A stretch of DNA of 64,000 nucleotides from Clostridia bacterium (GTDB taxonomy: Bacteria > Bacillota > Clostridia > Christensenellales > Borkfalkiaceae). Position 1 is the first letter of the stretch, and each line of letters begins with the position of its first letter. Under the pieces are notes generated by a model. That model did no database searches and was not told the origin of the DNA. It saw only the letters and a list, made by a program, of their open reading frames with translations. Made by a program: the position numbers and the translations under genes. The stretch covers positions 1 to 64,000 of the forward strand of contig CAAFVM010000039.1 of NCBI GenBank assembly GCA_900766495.1. Reading direction: 5' to 3'. This document shows positions 1-9,420 of this stretch, piece after piece.

Positions 1-456
1 GGTTCGTTTCCACGAGATTCCCAGGTTTCGCTCGGAATGACAGTGTGTAGTGTGGAAAACGGCATACACCTAACCCTCGCGGAAGCACGCCTAAACACCT
101 ACACAGTCTTGTCGTGGGGAAGAAGAAAAGCGCGGGGAAGAAGAAAAAATATCAAAATGATTATACGCTTAAAAATAAAAAAAATCAAATTATTAATAAT
201 CGCCGCAAGCAAAAAACAACCTGTATAAAGTAACCCCATAAAAAAACAACCCGACATAAAAAACCCGACATAAAACAGTCAAGTACAAAAACGCCGGCAT
301 AAAAACAACTGCCTACAAAAAAAACTGAACAAAACCGTCGCAAAGAAAAAGCAAAAAAATATTTTTAAAATTTTTTATTCGGCTTAAAATTTTAAGTTTA
401 TTTTAAGGTAGCGGGGGTAAAATGCGGGTATAAAACGAACGGAGGAGAGGCCCGTT
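1..456. other. Gene-poor A-rich stretch at window start
   Basis: No convincing gene is visible. The first 42 bases end in TTTCGCTCGGAATGACA, which resembles the TGTCATTCCGAGCGAAA type of dispersed intergenic repeat seen in many bacterial genomes; this is a resemblance from memory only. From about 120 on the top strand is very A-rich, with a short direct repeat of CCCGACATAAAA near 250-275. A 63-codon frame at 37-228 has lysine- and isoleucine-rich low-complexity translation and no ribosome binding site, so I do not call it. A GGAGGAGAGG sequence at 441-450 precedes the ATG at 457 and belongs to the broken gene that follows. Confidence 0.5.
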
Positions 457-1063
457 ATGAAGAATGTTTTTAAAAAATTATTTGTTTGCTTTGCGCTTTG
501 ATTTTAAGCGCCGCGTGTTTTGCCTGCACCGCAAGCGCGGGTTCGGGTAGCGGAAACAATCCGCCTGATTTTTCTGGAGGCGGAACCGATATACCCGGCG
601 GAGGCGGACAGGGCGGCTCGGATAGTTCGGGCGGCGTAGACGACGGCGATTTTCCCGAAAGCGGCGAAATAACTCCGGTTGAAACCGAAGACGAAACGCA
701 TAATTTCGAACTTGCAAGCGAGAGTAACGGAGTTTATACCTTTACTTGTTCCGACTGCTCAAAAACCTCTACCTTAACCGTGGCTTACGTTTCGGGAACG
801 GCTGGCGCATACTCGCAATAGGTAATCGCGGCGGAATGAGCGGCGAAAGCACGAACTGCTCTTCGTTCTCGTCGGTAGGCAAGTCTACTCAATTAAGTTT
901 AAGCGCGGGCGCGTATCTTACGGCGGACGGCGCCGTTACTGTGAAAATGCCCGTAAGCATTAACGCGCTTGTGGTGTATTTGGGAAACAAAAGTGCGGCT
1001 ATAGCTTCGCAAACTACGTCTTCGCTTGATTTTTCAAACGGCAACGCCGTATGGCTTAATTAA
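457..1063 (+). pseudogene. Broken lipoprotein gene (two apparent frameshifts)
   Basis: A strong ribosome binding site (GGAGGAGAGG) precedes ATG 457, which begins a typical lipoprotein signal (MKNVFKKLFVCFAL) and then stops at a TGA after 14 codons. One extra base near 498 would join it to a frame continuing ILSAACFACTASAG, completing the hydrophobic core and a lipobox-like cysteine, followed by a Gly/Ser/Asp-rich linker and a region with a CxxC pair. That frame stops at 821, and a third frame (about 830-1063) carries a plausible beta-rich C-terminal domain. All three frames have stops at the junctions. The simplest reading is a decayed or mis-sequenced secreted lipoprotein of about 200 residues; the function is unknown. 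Confidence 0.5.
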
Positions 1064-1130
1064 ATTATAAACCGTTTTTACCGGTTAAATAACACACACT
1101 ATAAGCTATCTTTCAATAGCCTGTCTCCTA

Positions 1131-1167
1131 AAAAAGAACCCGAGTTAAATCTCGGGTTCTTTTTTTG
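1131..1167 (+). terminator. Rho-independent terminator
   Basis: AAAAAGAACCCGAG, a 6-base loop (TTAAAT) and CTCGGGTTCTTTTTTT form a perfect stem followed by a T-run. It lies 70 bases after the broken lipoprotein gene and 50 bases beyond the 3' end of the convergent flippase gene. The A-run on the other side means it could work in both directions. Confidence 0.9.
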
Positions 1168-1216
1168 TGAAATATGCGTTAACGGCGTTATAGCCCCATT
1201 TTTGCCTATTATTAGG

Positions 1217-2719
1217 TTAAATTTTTGCGGCGGTTTCGTTGTTTTTATTAAAAGAGTTTTTTTCTTTCTTTTTTAAAAGTTTTAACGGTTCTATAACGTC
1301 CGCGGTGCAAAAGGCGAGGTAGGTGCATAAAAAGGTTGCCGTGCAGCTTATTGCGCAGGCGAAAAACTCGCTTATAACGCTACATAAAAGTTTAAACGCG
1401 AAAAAGCAAAAGGCGCTTGCGCCCGCGGTAACCGCGATAAGCCGTATAAGTTTTTTAAGGTATTCAAGCTTTTTGCAACATATTTTTGTAAGCAGGCGTA
1501 CGTTTAAAACCGCGGTTACGGTGAAGCTCAACAAATACCCGACTATAAGCGCGCCGTTGCCTATTCTCGCAGGCAACAGCCATACCGAAAGCAACAAAAA
1601 CACGCTGCCCGCGCCGAAATACGCAAGAGTTCTGCGCTCCATTCCCATTGAATTAAGCAGACTGTTGGAAATCATCGTCACGCTCATAGGCAGCATAAGC
1701 GGCGCGGCGTATTCGAGGTAAACGCCCGCAACCGCGTTTTTATAAATCAAACGGCACAAATACCCGCCCGCGCCTATGAAAACGGGAATTATGAACGCTG
1801 CTATAACCGAAGAATATAGCAGCGCCTTTTCAACGTTGCTTTGAAGCCCCGCGTGGCGCTTTTTATAAAAGTTTTCGGCAAGCTCCGGCACCAGAACCAG
1901 CGAAATAGAGCCTATTATGGTTGACGGCATAAACAAAAGAGGCATTGTCATTCCGCTTATTACGCCGAAGCTCGAAACGGCTTGGGCTTGGCTCAATCCG
2001 CTTTTCATAAGAGCGGCGGGCAAAATAAGCGCTATCAAAAATCCTGTAAGCGAGGTTGCCGTGCGCATTAAAGTTATGGGCGCCGCCGAAACGCAAAGCG
2101 GTTTTAACAGAGGTTTGGGGTTTTTAAACCTGCCGCCCAAAACGAAAAACGCAATCAGCGACGCCGCGAACGAGAATAAATACGAAGCGGTTACAGCAAC
2201 GCTCGCGCCCACGGTTTTTAAATAAACGTCGGTTTGGCTCGCAACCAAAATAACGCCGACTATTATCATAACGACCTCTTCGGCAAGCTCTATTACGGCG
2301 TAGGTGTAAAAACGTTTTTTGCCCCAGAAAAACCCGCGTATAACTGCGTAAACCGATGTTACGACCACCCCCGGCAGCATAATTAAAAACAGGTTTACGC
2401 ACCTGTCGTCGGCAAATAAAACTCCCAGACTTCCGCGGGTTAAAAACAGCCCCGCCACAATAGGCACGCAGGTTGCAAGCGCCGCGGTGACGCCCGCGCT
2501 CACGGCGGAAAGCTCTCCGCCTTTTTCGGTGGCCCGCTGTTTTATCATCAGCCGCGAAACGGTTATGGGAATACCCGAAGCCGAAACCGTCATAAGCACT
2601 CCTATAACCGAAAGCGCAATCTGATAAAGCCCCAAGCCCTCGGCGCCCGCCGAACGCGACAGAAATATGCGGTATAAAAATCCGAGAGCCCGCTCCGCAC
2701 ACGAAAGCGCGGTTACCAC
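1217..2719 (-). CDS. SpoVB/MurJ-like polysaccharide flippase (MOP superfamily)
   Basis: A 500-residue integral membrane protein with about 12-14 hydrophobic segments along its length. The N-terminal part (CAERALGFLYRIFLSRSAGAEG, then LGLYQIALS and SGIPITVSRL) matches the stage V sporulation protein B / lipid-linked oligosaccharide flippase family, whose members move undecaprenyl-linked sugars across the membrane. A FFWGKKRFY loop and a second-half AAPLMLPMS segment also fit. The GTG at 2719 has no good ribosome binding site; AGGGG lies just upstream of an in-frame ATT at 2749 that would add ten residues (IIKKFAKTVT), so the true start may be this rare codon. The short charged C-terminus ends in lysine/asparagine-rich sequence. 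Whether its role is sporulation or general envelope synthesis cannot be told from the sequence. Confidence 0.85.
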   Translation of the reverse strand: MVTALSCAERALGFLYRIFLSRSAGAEGLGLYQIALSVIGVLMTVSASGIPITVSRLMIKQRATEKGGELSAVSAGVTAALATCVPIVAGLFLTRGSLGVLFADDRCVNLFLIMLPGVVVTSVYAVIRGFFWGKKRFYTYAVIELAEEVVMIIVGVILVASQTDVYLKTVGASVAVTASYLFSFAASLIAFFVLGGRFKNPKPLLKPLCVSAAPITLMRTATSLTGFLIALILPAALMKSGLSQAQAVSSFGVISGMTMPLLFMPSTIIGSISLVLVPELAENFYKKRHAGLQSNVEKALLYSSVIAAFIIPVFIGAGGYLCRLIYKNAVAGVYLEYAAPLMLPMSVTMISNSLLNSMGMERRTLAYFGAGSVFLLLSVWLLPARIGNGALIVGYLLSFTVTAVLNVRLLTKICCKKLEYLKKLIRLIAVTAGASAFCFFAFKLLCSVISEFFACAISCTATFLCTYLAFCTADVIEPLKLLKKKEKNSFNKNNETAAKI

Positions 2720-2916
2720 GGTTACGGTTTTTGCGAATTTTTTAATAATATCACCCCTTTGCGCGGTTTTGCCCGTTTTAAAGCCCGCCGCGGCGTATAT
2801 TTCGGTTTACGGTTTAATATATTCGTTTTGTAAGGCGTTTTATGAAAAGTATATTTTAAAAGTCCTAAAAAGCGCCGCGCGGCGAACCGCGATTTACGAA
2901 AAAGGAGCTAAATTCA

Positions 2917-3285
2917 GTGAATAAATTAATTTATTTTTATGAAGAAACCGCCGAACCCCAAAGCCGAGGAGGAATAGTTTGCGGCGAAAGCGGAACGACG
3001 AGCGAAATAATATACCGAGCCGAAGAGGGCGACGGGGTGTTTTCACTCGCAAAAAAATTCAATTGTCCGCCGTCAAGAATAATAGCCGACAACAACCTGA
3101 AAGAACAGGTGAAAAAGGGCGAGTTGCTTATAATATCGAAAGGGGAATATCCTCTTTACAAAGTTGCGGCAGGCGAAACCGCGCAGGACGTGTGTTCGCG
3201 TTTTAACGTAAGCGAAAGCGAATTTTTAGCCGAAAACAAAATAACTTATCTGTTCGCGGGACAATTAGTGCGGGTAAAATTTTAA
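2917..3285 (+). CDS. Small protein with two LysM domains
   Basis: 122 residues. Two LysM peptidoglycan-binding modules are recognisable: residues about 32-73 (IIYRAEEGDGVFSLAKKFNC ... GELLIIS) and about 78-122 (YPLYKVAAGETAQDVCSRFN ... AGQLVRVKF), each with the usual hydrophobic start, a G(D/E) turn and the helix/NN or NK segment. There is no signal peptide and no catalytic domain, so it may work inside the cell or use another export route; similar short LysM proteins occur near sporulation genes in Clostridia. The start is GTG 2917 with AAAGGAG eleven bases upstream. It is divergent from the flippase gene and sits just upstream of the topoisomerase promoter. Confidence 0.8.
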   Translation: MNKLIYFYEETAEPQSRGGIVCGESGTTSEIIYRAEEGDGVFSLAKKFNCPPSRIIADNNLKEQVKKGELLIISKGEYPLYKVAAGETAQDVCSRFNVSESEFLAENKITYLFAGQLVRVKF

Positions 3286-3324
3286 TTAGCCTTAAAAAAT
3301 TTTTGTTTCACGTAGGTTATACCC

Positions 3325-3353
3325 TTGAAAAAAAACACAATATATGGTATAAT
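3325..3353 (+). promoter_or_regulatory. Sigma-A promoter for topoisomerase genes
   Basis: TTGAAA at 3325-3330, a 17-base spacer and a perfect TATAAT at 3348-3353. Transcription would start about 30 bases before the TTG start codon at 3393. Confidence 0.85.
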
Positions 3354-3392
3354 CGTTCGGAAAAGAACACAACCGAAAGGGGGATAACCACG

Positions 3393-5360
3393 TTGAAAGG
3401 CGAATATAAATCATCCGACATAAAAATTCTTGAGGGACTTGACGCGGTACGCCTGCGCCCGGGAATGTATATCGGTTCGACGGGCGTGCGCGGATTGCAC
3501 CACCTTTTGTGGGAGATAGTAGACAACGCAATCGACGAAGCGGCAAACGGCTATGCCGACAGAATTATAGTAAAACTTTACCCCGACGGCTCGGCTTCGG
3601 TAGAAGACGACGGGCGCGGCATTCCTACCGACATTCACCCCAAAGCGGGCGTGTCTGGCGTGGAAGTAGTATTTACTCAACTGCATGCGGGCGGCAAGTT
3701 CGACAACGAAAATTACAGTTATTCGGGCGGCTTGCACGGCGTTGGCGCTTCGGTAACAAACGCGCTTTCCGAATGGCTTAAAGTTGAAGTTTATCAAAAG
3801 AACACCACTTATTTTATGGAGTTCTCGTCGTATAAAGACAAAAAGAGCGGCAAAGTTCTGTCGGGTATACCCAAGGCTCCGCTCGTTGATTTAAAGCAGA
3901 AAACCAAAAAGAGGGGAACTTTCGTTCGCTTCAAACCCGACGCCACCGTGTTCGAAACGGTTGAGTTCAACGCCGAAACCATTACGAAAAGGCTTAAAGA
4001 ACTCGCGTTTTTGAATAAGGGCGTTACCATCGATTTTTACGACGAACGGGTTAAAGACAACATAGTAGAAAAACACTATTCTTACGACGGCGGCATTAAA
4101 GACTTCGTTCTTTATATGAACGAGGGCAAGAATGCGCTTTACCAAACGCCCGTTTACGTTTCTACCGAGCGCGACGGAATAAAAATAGAGTTTGCCATTC
4201 AGCATACCGACGCATATACCGAAAGTTTGTTTTCTTTCGTGAACAACATTCCCACCGGCGAGGGCGGCATGCACGAAACCGGTTTTAAATCGGGCATAAC
4301 CCGCGTGCTTAACGACTATGCCCGCGATTCCGGCGCGCTGAAAGGCAAAGACGATAATTTCATCGGCGACGATTTCCGCGAGGGGCTTACCGCCATACTC
4401 TCGGTAAAAATGAAAAACGTTCAGTTCGAGGGGCAGACAAAAACCAAACTCGGCAACCCCGAGGCGAGAATTGCGGTTGAAAACGCCACGGTGGACGAGC
4501 TTTCGAAACTCGCGCGCGATAAAAAGAACTATTCTAAAATATTCGACGCGATAATAGCCAAAGCGCAGTCGGCGGCGAAAGTAAGGCTTGCCGAGCGCAG
4601 GGCGAAAGAAATAGCCCGCGCCAAAAACGGAGCCGACGCAATGAAACTCGTGGGAAAACTGGCTTCCTGCTCGTCGAGAAAATCCGAGCTTAACGAACTG
4701 TTCATAGTAGAGGGCGATTCGGCAGGCGGCAGCGCGAAACAGGGGCGCGACCGTCAGCATCAGGCCATACTTCCGCTTCGCGGAAAACCCTTGAACGCCG
4801 AGAAAAAGCGCATAGACGAAGTTTTGAAAAACGAAGAAATATGCACCATAATCAGCGCGTTGGGTACGGGCATAGGCAGCGACTTTTCGCTTAAAAACCT
4901 TAATTATTATAAAGTTATAATACTTTCGGACGCCGACCAGGACGGCGCGCACATCAGGGCTATTCTGCTTACGTTCTTCTTCCGTTATATGAAAGAACTC
5001 ATTCAGGAGGGGCACGTTTACATAGGAATGCCGCCGCTTTACAAGGTTTATAAAAAAGACGTTGTGGAATACGCTTACGACGACAACGAGCTTCAGAAAA
5101 AAATAGATAAAGTTGGCAAGGGCTATTCGCTTCAACGTTATAAAGGTCTTGGCGAAATGAATCCCGAACAACTTTGGGATACCACTATGAATCCGCAAAC
5201 GCGTATGCTTTTGCAGGTAACGCTGGAAGACGCCGCCGAAGCCGAAAAAATGATTACAACGCTTATGGGCGACGGAATAGAAGAGCGTAAAAGATATATT
5301 CAGGAATACGCCGATTTCAATAAAGAAGATTCGTTCAAAGCCCGTGTAAAAATCGATTAA
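3393..5360 (+). CDS. parE: Type IIA DNA topoisomerase subunit B (ParE/GyrB)
   Basis: The ATPase subunit of a type II topoisomerase, 655 residues from TTG 3393; AAAGGGGG about eight bases upstream decides this start over longer in-frame options, which would begin inside the promoter. The GHKL ATPase domain has RPGMYIG (about 22-28), EIVDNAIDEA, the glycine-rich DDGRGIPTD and GGLHGVGASVTNALS. The TOPRIM domain has EGDSAGG (near 438) and DADQDGAH (near 512), followed by the usual LLTFFFR and the C-terminal YKGLGEMNPEQLW. The length fits Gram-positive ParE and GyrB. The partner gene follows after 144 bases. Naming it ParE rather than GyrB rests on the A subunit next door lacking a GyrA box; a separate gyrBA pair should then exist elsewhere. 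Confidence 0.9.
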   Translation: MKGEYKSSDIKILEGLDAVRLRPGMYIGSTGVRGLHHLLWEIVDNAIDEAANGYADRIIVKLYPDGSASVEDDGRGIPTDIHPKAGVSGVEVVFTQLHAGGKFDNENYSYSGGLHGVGASVTNALSEWLKVEVYQKNTTYFMEFSSYKDKKSGKVLSGIPKAPLVDLKQKTKKRGTFVRFKPDATVFETVEFNAETITKRLKELAFLNKGVTIDFYDERVKDNIVEKHYSYDGGIKDFVLYMNEGKNALYQTPVYVSTERDGIKIEFAIQHTDAYTESLFSFVNNIPTGEGGMHETGFKSGITRVLNDYARDSGALKGKDDNFIGDDFREGLTAILSVKMKNVQFEGQTKTKLGNPEARIAVENATVDELSKLARDKKNYSKIFDAIIAKAQSAAKVRLAERRAKEIARAKNGADAMKLVGKLASCSSRKSELNELFIVEGDSAGGSAKQGRDRQHQAILPLRGKPLNAEKKRIDEVLKNEEICTIISALGTGIGSDFSLKNLNYYKVIILSDADQDGAHIRAILLTFFFRYMKELIQEGHVYIGMPPLYKVYKKDVVEYAYDDNELQKKIDKVGKGYSLQRYKGLGEMNPEQLWDTTMNPQTRMLLQVTLEDAAEAEKMITTLMGDGIEERKRYIQEYADFNKEDSFKARVKID

Positions 5361-5504
5361 CGGTTTTGCGGTTTTGTTGCGGGCGGGTTGCCTGTTTAAG
5401 GCGACTTTTGCCAATTAAAAAGTAAATAGGAAATAAGGGGCGCCGCGAATAAGCCGAATTTAAGTTTTTGCTTTGCCGCGGCAGGAAAAAGCAGGAGTTT
5501 TTTA

Positions 5505-7961
5505 ATGGATATTGTTGAAAGAAAAGACAACATAATAACCGATTCGCTTGAAAAAGTGTTGCCGAAATGTATGTTGCCCTATGCCGAATACGTTATTTTA
5601 GACAGGGCTTTGCCCCGCGTAGAGGACGGACTTAAACCGGTTCAGCGCAGAATTTTATATTCGATGTTCGACCAGGGCATGACCCCCGACAAAGACTTTA
5701 AAAAGTCGGCGAGGGTGGTAGGCGACTGCCTTGCAAAATATCACCCGCACGGCGATACGTCGGTTTACGACGCGATGGTGCGTATGGCGCAACCGTTCAA
5801 TATGCGCGCAATGCTCGTAGAAGGGCACGGCAACTTCGGCTCTATCGACGGAGACGGCGCGGCTGCAATGCGTTATACAGAGGTCAGGCTGCAACCGCTC
5901 GCCCTCGAAATGCTTCGCGATATAGACAAAAACACCGTAGACTGGGATTTGAACTTCGACGATTCGCTTAAAGAACCCGTAACTCTTCCCAGCCGTTACC
6001 CGAATCTTCTGGTAAACGGTACGTCGGGCATAGCGGTAGGGCTTGCAACAAACATTCCGCCGCACAATCTTGCCGAGGTAATCGACGGGGCGTGCGCGCT
6101 TATCGACAACCCGAAAATGGACCTTAAAGACATGATGAAAATCATCAAGGGCCCCGATTTTCCCACGGGCGGCTACGTTATAGGCGGCGAGGGGCTTGAA
6201 AAGGCTTACGCGACGGGTAAAGGCAAGGTTGTAATCAGTTCTAAAATAAACGTTGAGCAGGACGGCGGCAAGAAGAGCATCGTAATTACCGAGATGCCTT
6301 ATCAGACCAATAAGGCAGCTTTGCTTTGCAAAATTTCGGACCTTTGCGAAAAGGAAAAAGATATTCTGGGCGGCATTGCCGACGTGTGCGACGAATCCGA
6401 CAGAAAGGGAATGCGCGCGGTAATAAAATTAAAAAAAGACGCCGACACAGACAAAATAATAGCATACCTCAACAAATATACGGGGCTTCAGACCTCGTTC
6501 GGCATAAACATGGTGGCTATAGCCAACGGCAAGCCGCAGCAAATGGGGCTGTTACAGATACTTTCTTACTATGTGGAGTATCAGCGCACGGTAGTGCTTC
6601 GCCGGACTAAGTTCGACCTTGACCGGGCTAAAGAACGCGCGCATATCCTCGAAGGGCTTATTGTGGCGGTTACTCATATCGACGAGGTTATAAAAATAAT
6701 CAAAAATTCGCCCGATACGTCTACCGCACGCCAGAATTTGCGCACACGCTTCAAATTAAGCGAAAAGCAGGCGCAGGCTATACTCGATTTAAGGCTTGCA
6801 AGGCTTACGAAGCTCGAAGTAAACAACTTAAAGCAGGAACTTAAAGAGCTTAAAGAAAAAATCGCCGAGCTTCAGGCTATTGCCGACAGTAAAAAGTTGC
6901 AAATGGGCATAGTCAAATCCGAAATGCTCGAAATAAAAAAGAAATACCGCGACGACCGCCGTTCGCAGATAGTCGGCGCCGCCGAGGAAATAGCAGTTGA
7001 TAAGTTCGACGACACCAAACCCGTAGAGGATTGGACGGTGGGCGTTACCACGGGCGGGCTTATAAGAAAGATCAAGGCGCAGTCGTTTAAGAAAATACTT
7101 AACGAAAATCAACCCAATAAAAAGGAACTTTTCGATATTATTTGCAACGCAACCAGCGCACAGACCGTTCTTTGCTTTACAGATCGCGGAAATTGTTATA
7201 AAATAGATATGGAACTGCTGCCCGAGGCAAAGGGTGCGTTCAGCGCGGGCGTAAAGTTCGATCAGCTGTTCAGAAACGTAGGAACCGAGCGCCCCGTGGC
7301 GATGTATGCTCTTCCCGAAGAAGGCACGCCCGAAGGCAGGCTGCTGTTCGTTACGAAGCAAGGCTACGTTAAACTAACGCCGTGGAGCGAATACGGGTTG
7401 CAGAAGAGTATTTATCAGGCAATCAAACTTAAAGACGGCGACGAGGTTCTTTCGGTAACCGAAGAAACCGAGGGAAAATCGCTGTTCTTTGCCACCGCGC
7501 GCGGCATGTGCCTCTACGCCGAGGGCGATATACCCGAACAGGGCAGAGTTGCCGGAGGCGTTAAAGGTATTGACCTTGCCGCGGGCGATAAAGTAATTTA
7601 TTGTTCGCAAACCGAAGACGATTTTAACAACGAAATCCTTGTAGGAACAAGCTTCGGTACGTTTAAACGCGTGCTTTTAGGCACCATAAACAAGCTTGCG
7701 AGGGCAAGAAAAGGCGTTAAACTTTGCGACCTTAACGACAGCCTTATGGGCGAATGTCTTGTGTTCGTCCGTCTTATAACCGGAGGCGAAAAAGTCGAAT
7801 TCGCAATATCCGACAGATTGGGTACCGTTTACTATTCCGACAGCGCGAGCATTCCTTTGGAAAGCAGAACAACCAAAGGTAAACCGCTTGCGGGAATCGG
7901 CGTTTGCCAGCCGGAAAAAGTAACGGTGTTTGCCAGGCGAATGCAAACCGTGCGCCGATAA
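5505..7961 (+). CDS. parC: Type IIA DNA topoisomerase subunit A (ParC-like, no GyrA box)
   Basis: The breakage-reunion subunit, 818 residues. The winged-helix core shows [18 protein letters not shown] (79-96, the quinolone-determining region, Thr85 and Asp89 at the usual contact positions), [21 protein letters not shown] with catalytic Tyr124, and [24 protein letters not shown] coiled-coil dimer region ([15 protein letters not shown]) and a beta-pinwheel C-terminal domain follow (repeats such as [14 protein letters not shown] and [14 protein letters not shown]). The wrapping motif QRRGGKG expected early in a GyrA pinwheel is absent; an [14 protein letters not shown] stretch lies there instead. 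This favours a decatenase (topoisomerase IV) role, although the core motifs look as much GyrA-like as ParC-like. AGGAG lies nine bases before ATG 5505. Confidence 0.88.
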   Translation: MDIVERKDNIITDSLEKVLPKCMLPYAEYVILDRALPRVEDGLKPVQRRILYSMFDQGMTPDKDFKKSARVVGDCLAKYHPHGDTSVYDAMVRMAQPFNMRAMLVEGHGNFGSIDGDGAAAMRYTEVRLQPLALEMLRDIDKNTVDWDLNFDDSLKEPVTLPSRYPNLLVNGTSGIAVGLATNIPPHNLAEVIDGACALIDNPKMDLKDMMKIIKGPDFPTGGYVIGGEGLEKAYATGKGKVVISSKINVEQDGGKKSIVITEMPYQTNKAALLCKISDLCEKEKDILGGIADVCDESDRKGMRAVIKLKKDADTDKIIAYLNKYTGLQTSFGINMVAIANGKPQQMGLLQILSYYVEYQRTVVLRRTKFDLDRAKERAHILEGLIVAVTHIDEVIKIIKNSPDTSTARQNLRTRFKLSEKQAQAILDLRLARLTKLEVNNLKQELKELKEKIAELQAIADSKKLQMGIVKSEMLEIKKKYRDDRRSQIVGAAEEIAVDKFDDTKPVEDWTVGVTTGGLIRKIKAQSFKKILNENQPNKKELFDIICNATSAQTVLCFTDRGNCYKIDMELLPEAKGAFSAGVKFDQLFRNVGTERPVAMYALPEEGTPEGRLLFVTKQGYVKLTPWSEYGLQKSIYQAIKLKDGDEVLSVTEETEGKSLFFATARGMCLYAEGDIPEQGRVAGGVKGIDLAAGDKVIYCSQTEDDFNNEILVGTSFGTFKRVLLGTINKLARARKGVKLCDLNDSLMGECLVFVRLITGGEKVEFAISDRLGTVYYSDSASIPLESRTTKGKPLAGIGVCQPEKVTVFARRMQTVRR

Positions 7962-8736
7962 TTTAAAAGAAGAACTTAATAATTTTAATACTTCGGCTTG
8001 CGGCGAAAATTCGGGGCAAAATCCGCCCGAAAGTTTTAATGAGCTAAAGCGGGAAAAAACCGAGTTACCGGAAAAAGAGAAAAACTTCGGATCGCGGAAA
8101 AAAGCCGAGGAACAAAAAATAAGCGAAGTCGAAAAAGCGGCAGGCGAAAAGGTTTATAAACAAGAAGCCGAAAAGCCTGCTTCCGCTTTACCGCAAAAGC
8201 CTGAAATTATTAATGAAAAAAAAGCAGATAAAGAAGAACGAACTGCCTTTTTTGAAAAAGCTTTAAGTTTTACGCAAGGGTTGAATGATGTGTTAATCGA
8301 CTTATACACGGGCTTTTTTAAGAACAACGCGGCGTTTAAAATAACGCTTGGCGAAATTGAAAAGGGGTTTGAAGAGTACGTTCAGGCGGTAATAATATCG
8401 AAGTTTATAGAAAAAGGCAACGGCGGAGAAAGCGCGCTTGAGTTTGTTTATAAGGCGTTGCCTCGCGGCGATTTGTTCGGCGAAACAAAAAGCGAGAGCG
8501 AGGCTGCCGACGTCGTGAAACGAAAATCGCGCGAAATTCCTATGGCGTTTTTAATGGCTACCGCGGTTGACGTATCGTTTAAAAAAGATTATTCTATAAG
8601 AATTATCGACGGCATTTACGGGGCGTATTCCGCATGCGTTTCTGCATTCGGCATGCCGCCGTGCGAAAAAAACGAATTAACGCGCGATTTATGCGCCTTT
8701 GCAAAAAAACAAGGAGTAACGGGTATTACGGTATGA
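7930..8736 (+). CDS. Charged hypothetical protein between parC and cytidylate kinase
   Basis: I do not recognise this family. The frame overlaps the end of parC by 32 bases and its only early start is TTG 7930, so it is probably translationally coupled; the exact start is uncertain. The first 110 residues are Lys/Glu-rich and low in hydrophobics, likely disordered. Residues from about 112 to 268 look like a compact helical domain ([56 protein letters not shown]). There is no signal peptide or membrane segment. The stop overlaps the next start in an ATGA, implying one operon from parE through the kinase. A link to chromosome handling is only suggested by position. Confidence 0.65.
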   Translation: MPGECKPCADNLKEELNNFNTSACGENSGQNPPESFNELKREKTELPEKEKNFGSRKKAEEQKISEVEKAAGEKVYKQEAEKPASALPQKPEIINEKKADKEERTAFFEKALSFTQGLNDVLIDLYTGFFKNNAAFKITLGEIEKGFEEYVQAVIISKFIEKGNGGESALEFVYKALPRGDLFGETKSESEAADVVKRKSREIPMAFLMATAVDVSFKKDYSIRIIDGIYGAYSACVSAFGMPPCEKNELTRDLCAFAKKQGVTGITV

Positions 8737-9317
8737 CTCTTGAAAAAACTTACAGAATTTCGTTAGCCGGCGATTTGGGCAGCGGAAAATCGACCGTGGG
8801 AAAATTGCTTTCTTCAATGCTCGGCATTGAAAAATTCACGGTAGGAACCGCACAGCGCGAACTTGCCGAAAAAATGAATATGACGCCGGTCGAGCTGAAT
8901 CGTTATATGGAAGATAAGCCTGAAATGGATAAAGTTTTCGACGATTGGCAACGGAAATTCGAAGATAAAGACGGTTCGTTTATTCTTGATTCTCGCCTGG
9001 GTTTTTTCTTTGTTCCGTCTACGTTCGGCGTTTATCTTCGCATCGGAGCGGAAGAATCTGCCCGACGGATTATGAACGCGGAAAGAAGCGAAGAACGTTA
9101 CGACAGCCTTGCCGATGCCGTAGCGAAAATCACCGAGCGTCGCGCCAGCGAACGCGCAAGATTTATTAAGTTTTACGGCGTAGATATCATGGACGAAGAT
9201 AATTACGATCTTATCGTAGACACGTCCGACAAGACTCCCGCCGAAGTGGCAAACATAATAATCGCCGCTTATAAAGATAAGCGGGCAGAAAAACTTGGCG
9301 AAGAAGATAAGGCTTAA
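8733..9317 (+). CDS. Cytidylate kinase-like P-loop kinase (archaeal-type)
   Basis: A 194-residue nucleoside monophosphate kinase fold. The P-loop is GDLGSGKSTVGKLLS near the N-terminus (about 13-27). Next comes VGTAQRELAEKMNMTPVELNRYMEDKPEMDKVFDDWQRK, the lid and NMP-binding arrangement typical of archaeal-type CMP kinase and the Cytidylate_kin2 group, which differs from the larger bacterial Cmk. The segment ERRASERARFIKFYGVDI fits the arginine-rich lid, and YDLIVDTSDKTPAEVANII is the usual C-terminal strand-helix. It would phosphorylate CMP or a related nucleotide with ATP. The start ATG 8733 overlaps the upstream stop (ATGA), with AAGGAG about sixteen bases before it. A broader family role cannot be excluded. 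Confidence 0.82.
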   Translation: MTLEKTYRISLAGDLGSGKSTVGKLLSSMLGIEKFTVGTAQRELAEKMNMTPVELNRYMEDKPEMDKVFDDWQRKFEDKDGSFILDSRLGFFFVPSTFGVYLRIGAEESARRIMNAERSEERYDSLADAVAKITERRASERARFIKFYGVDIMDEDNYDLIVDTSDKTPAEVANIIIAAYKDKRAEKLGEEDKA

Positions 9318-9344
9318 ATAAAAGCGCAAAAAAAGGCAAACTGT

Positions 9345-9362
9345 GCGATAATCGACCTATAG
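9345..9362 (-). repeat. Inverted partial copy of the intergenic repeat found at 13652 and 16114
   Basis: GCGATAATCGACCTATAG here is the reverse complement, with one mismatch, of the core of the repeat after the GH31 and GH94 genes. It sits in the gap between the kinase and lysyl-tRNA synthetase genes, just before the latter's ribosome binding site region. Confidence 0.55.
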
Positions 9363-9420
9363 ATAGGCTTTTATTGCAAACATATAAAAGAAAAACGCAA
9401 AAATGCAGGAGGAATTTATA

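Noticed and set aside
37..228. 63-codon open frame at the window start
   Set aside because: No ribosome binding site; low-complexity Lys/Ile-rich translation; overlaps a probable intergenic repeat.
3891..5414. 507-codon open frame on the minus strand across parE
   Set aside because: It lies antisense to a fully convincing topoisomerase gene; its translation is Phe/Arg/Val-rich without motifs, as expected from the codon bias of the real gene.
9318..9420. T-box leader for the lysyl-tRNA synthetase gene
   Set aside because: The gap is too short (103 bases) and shows no T-box consensus or antiterminator; only a repeat copy is seen.
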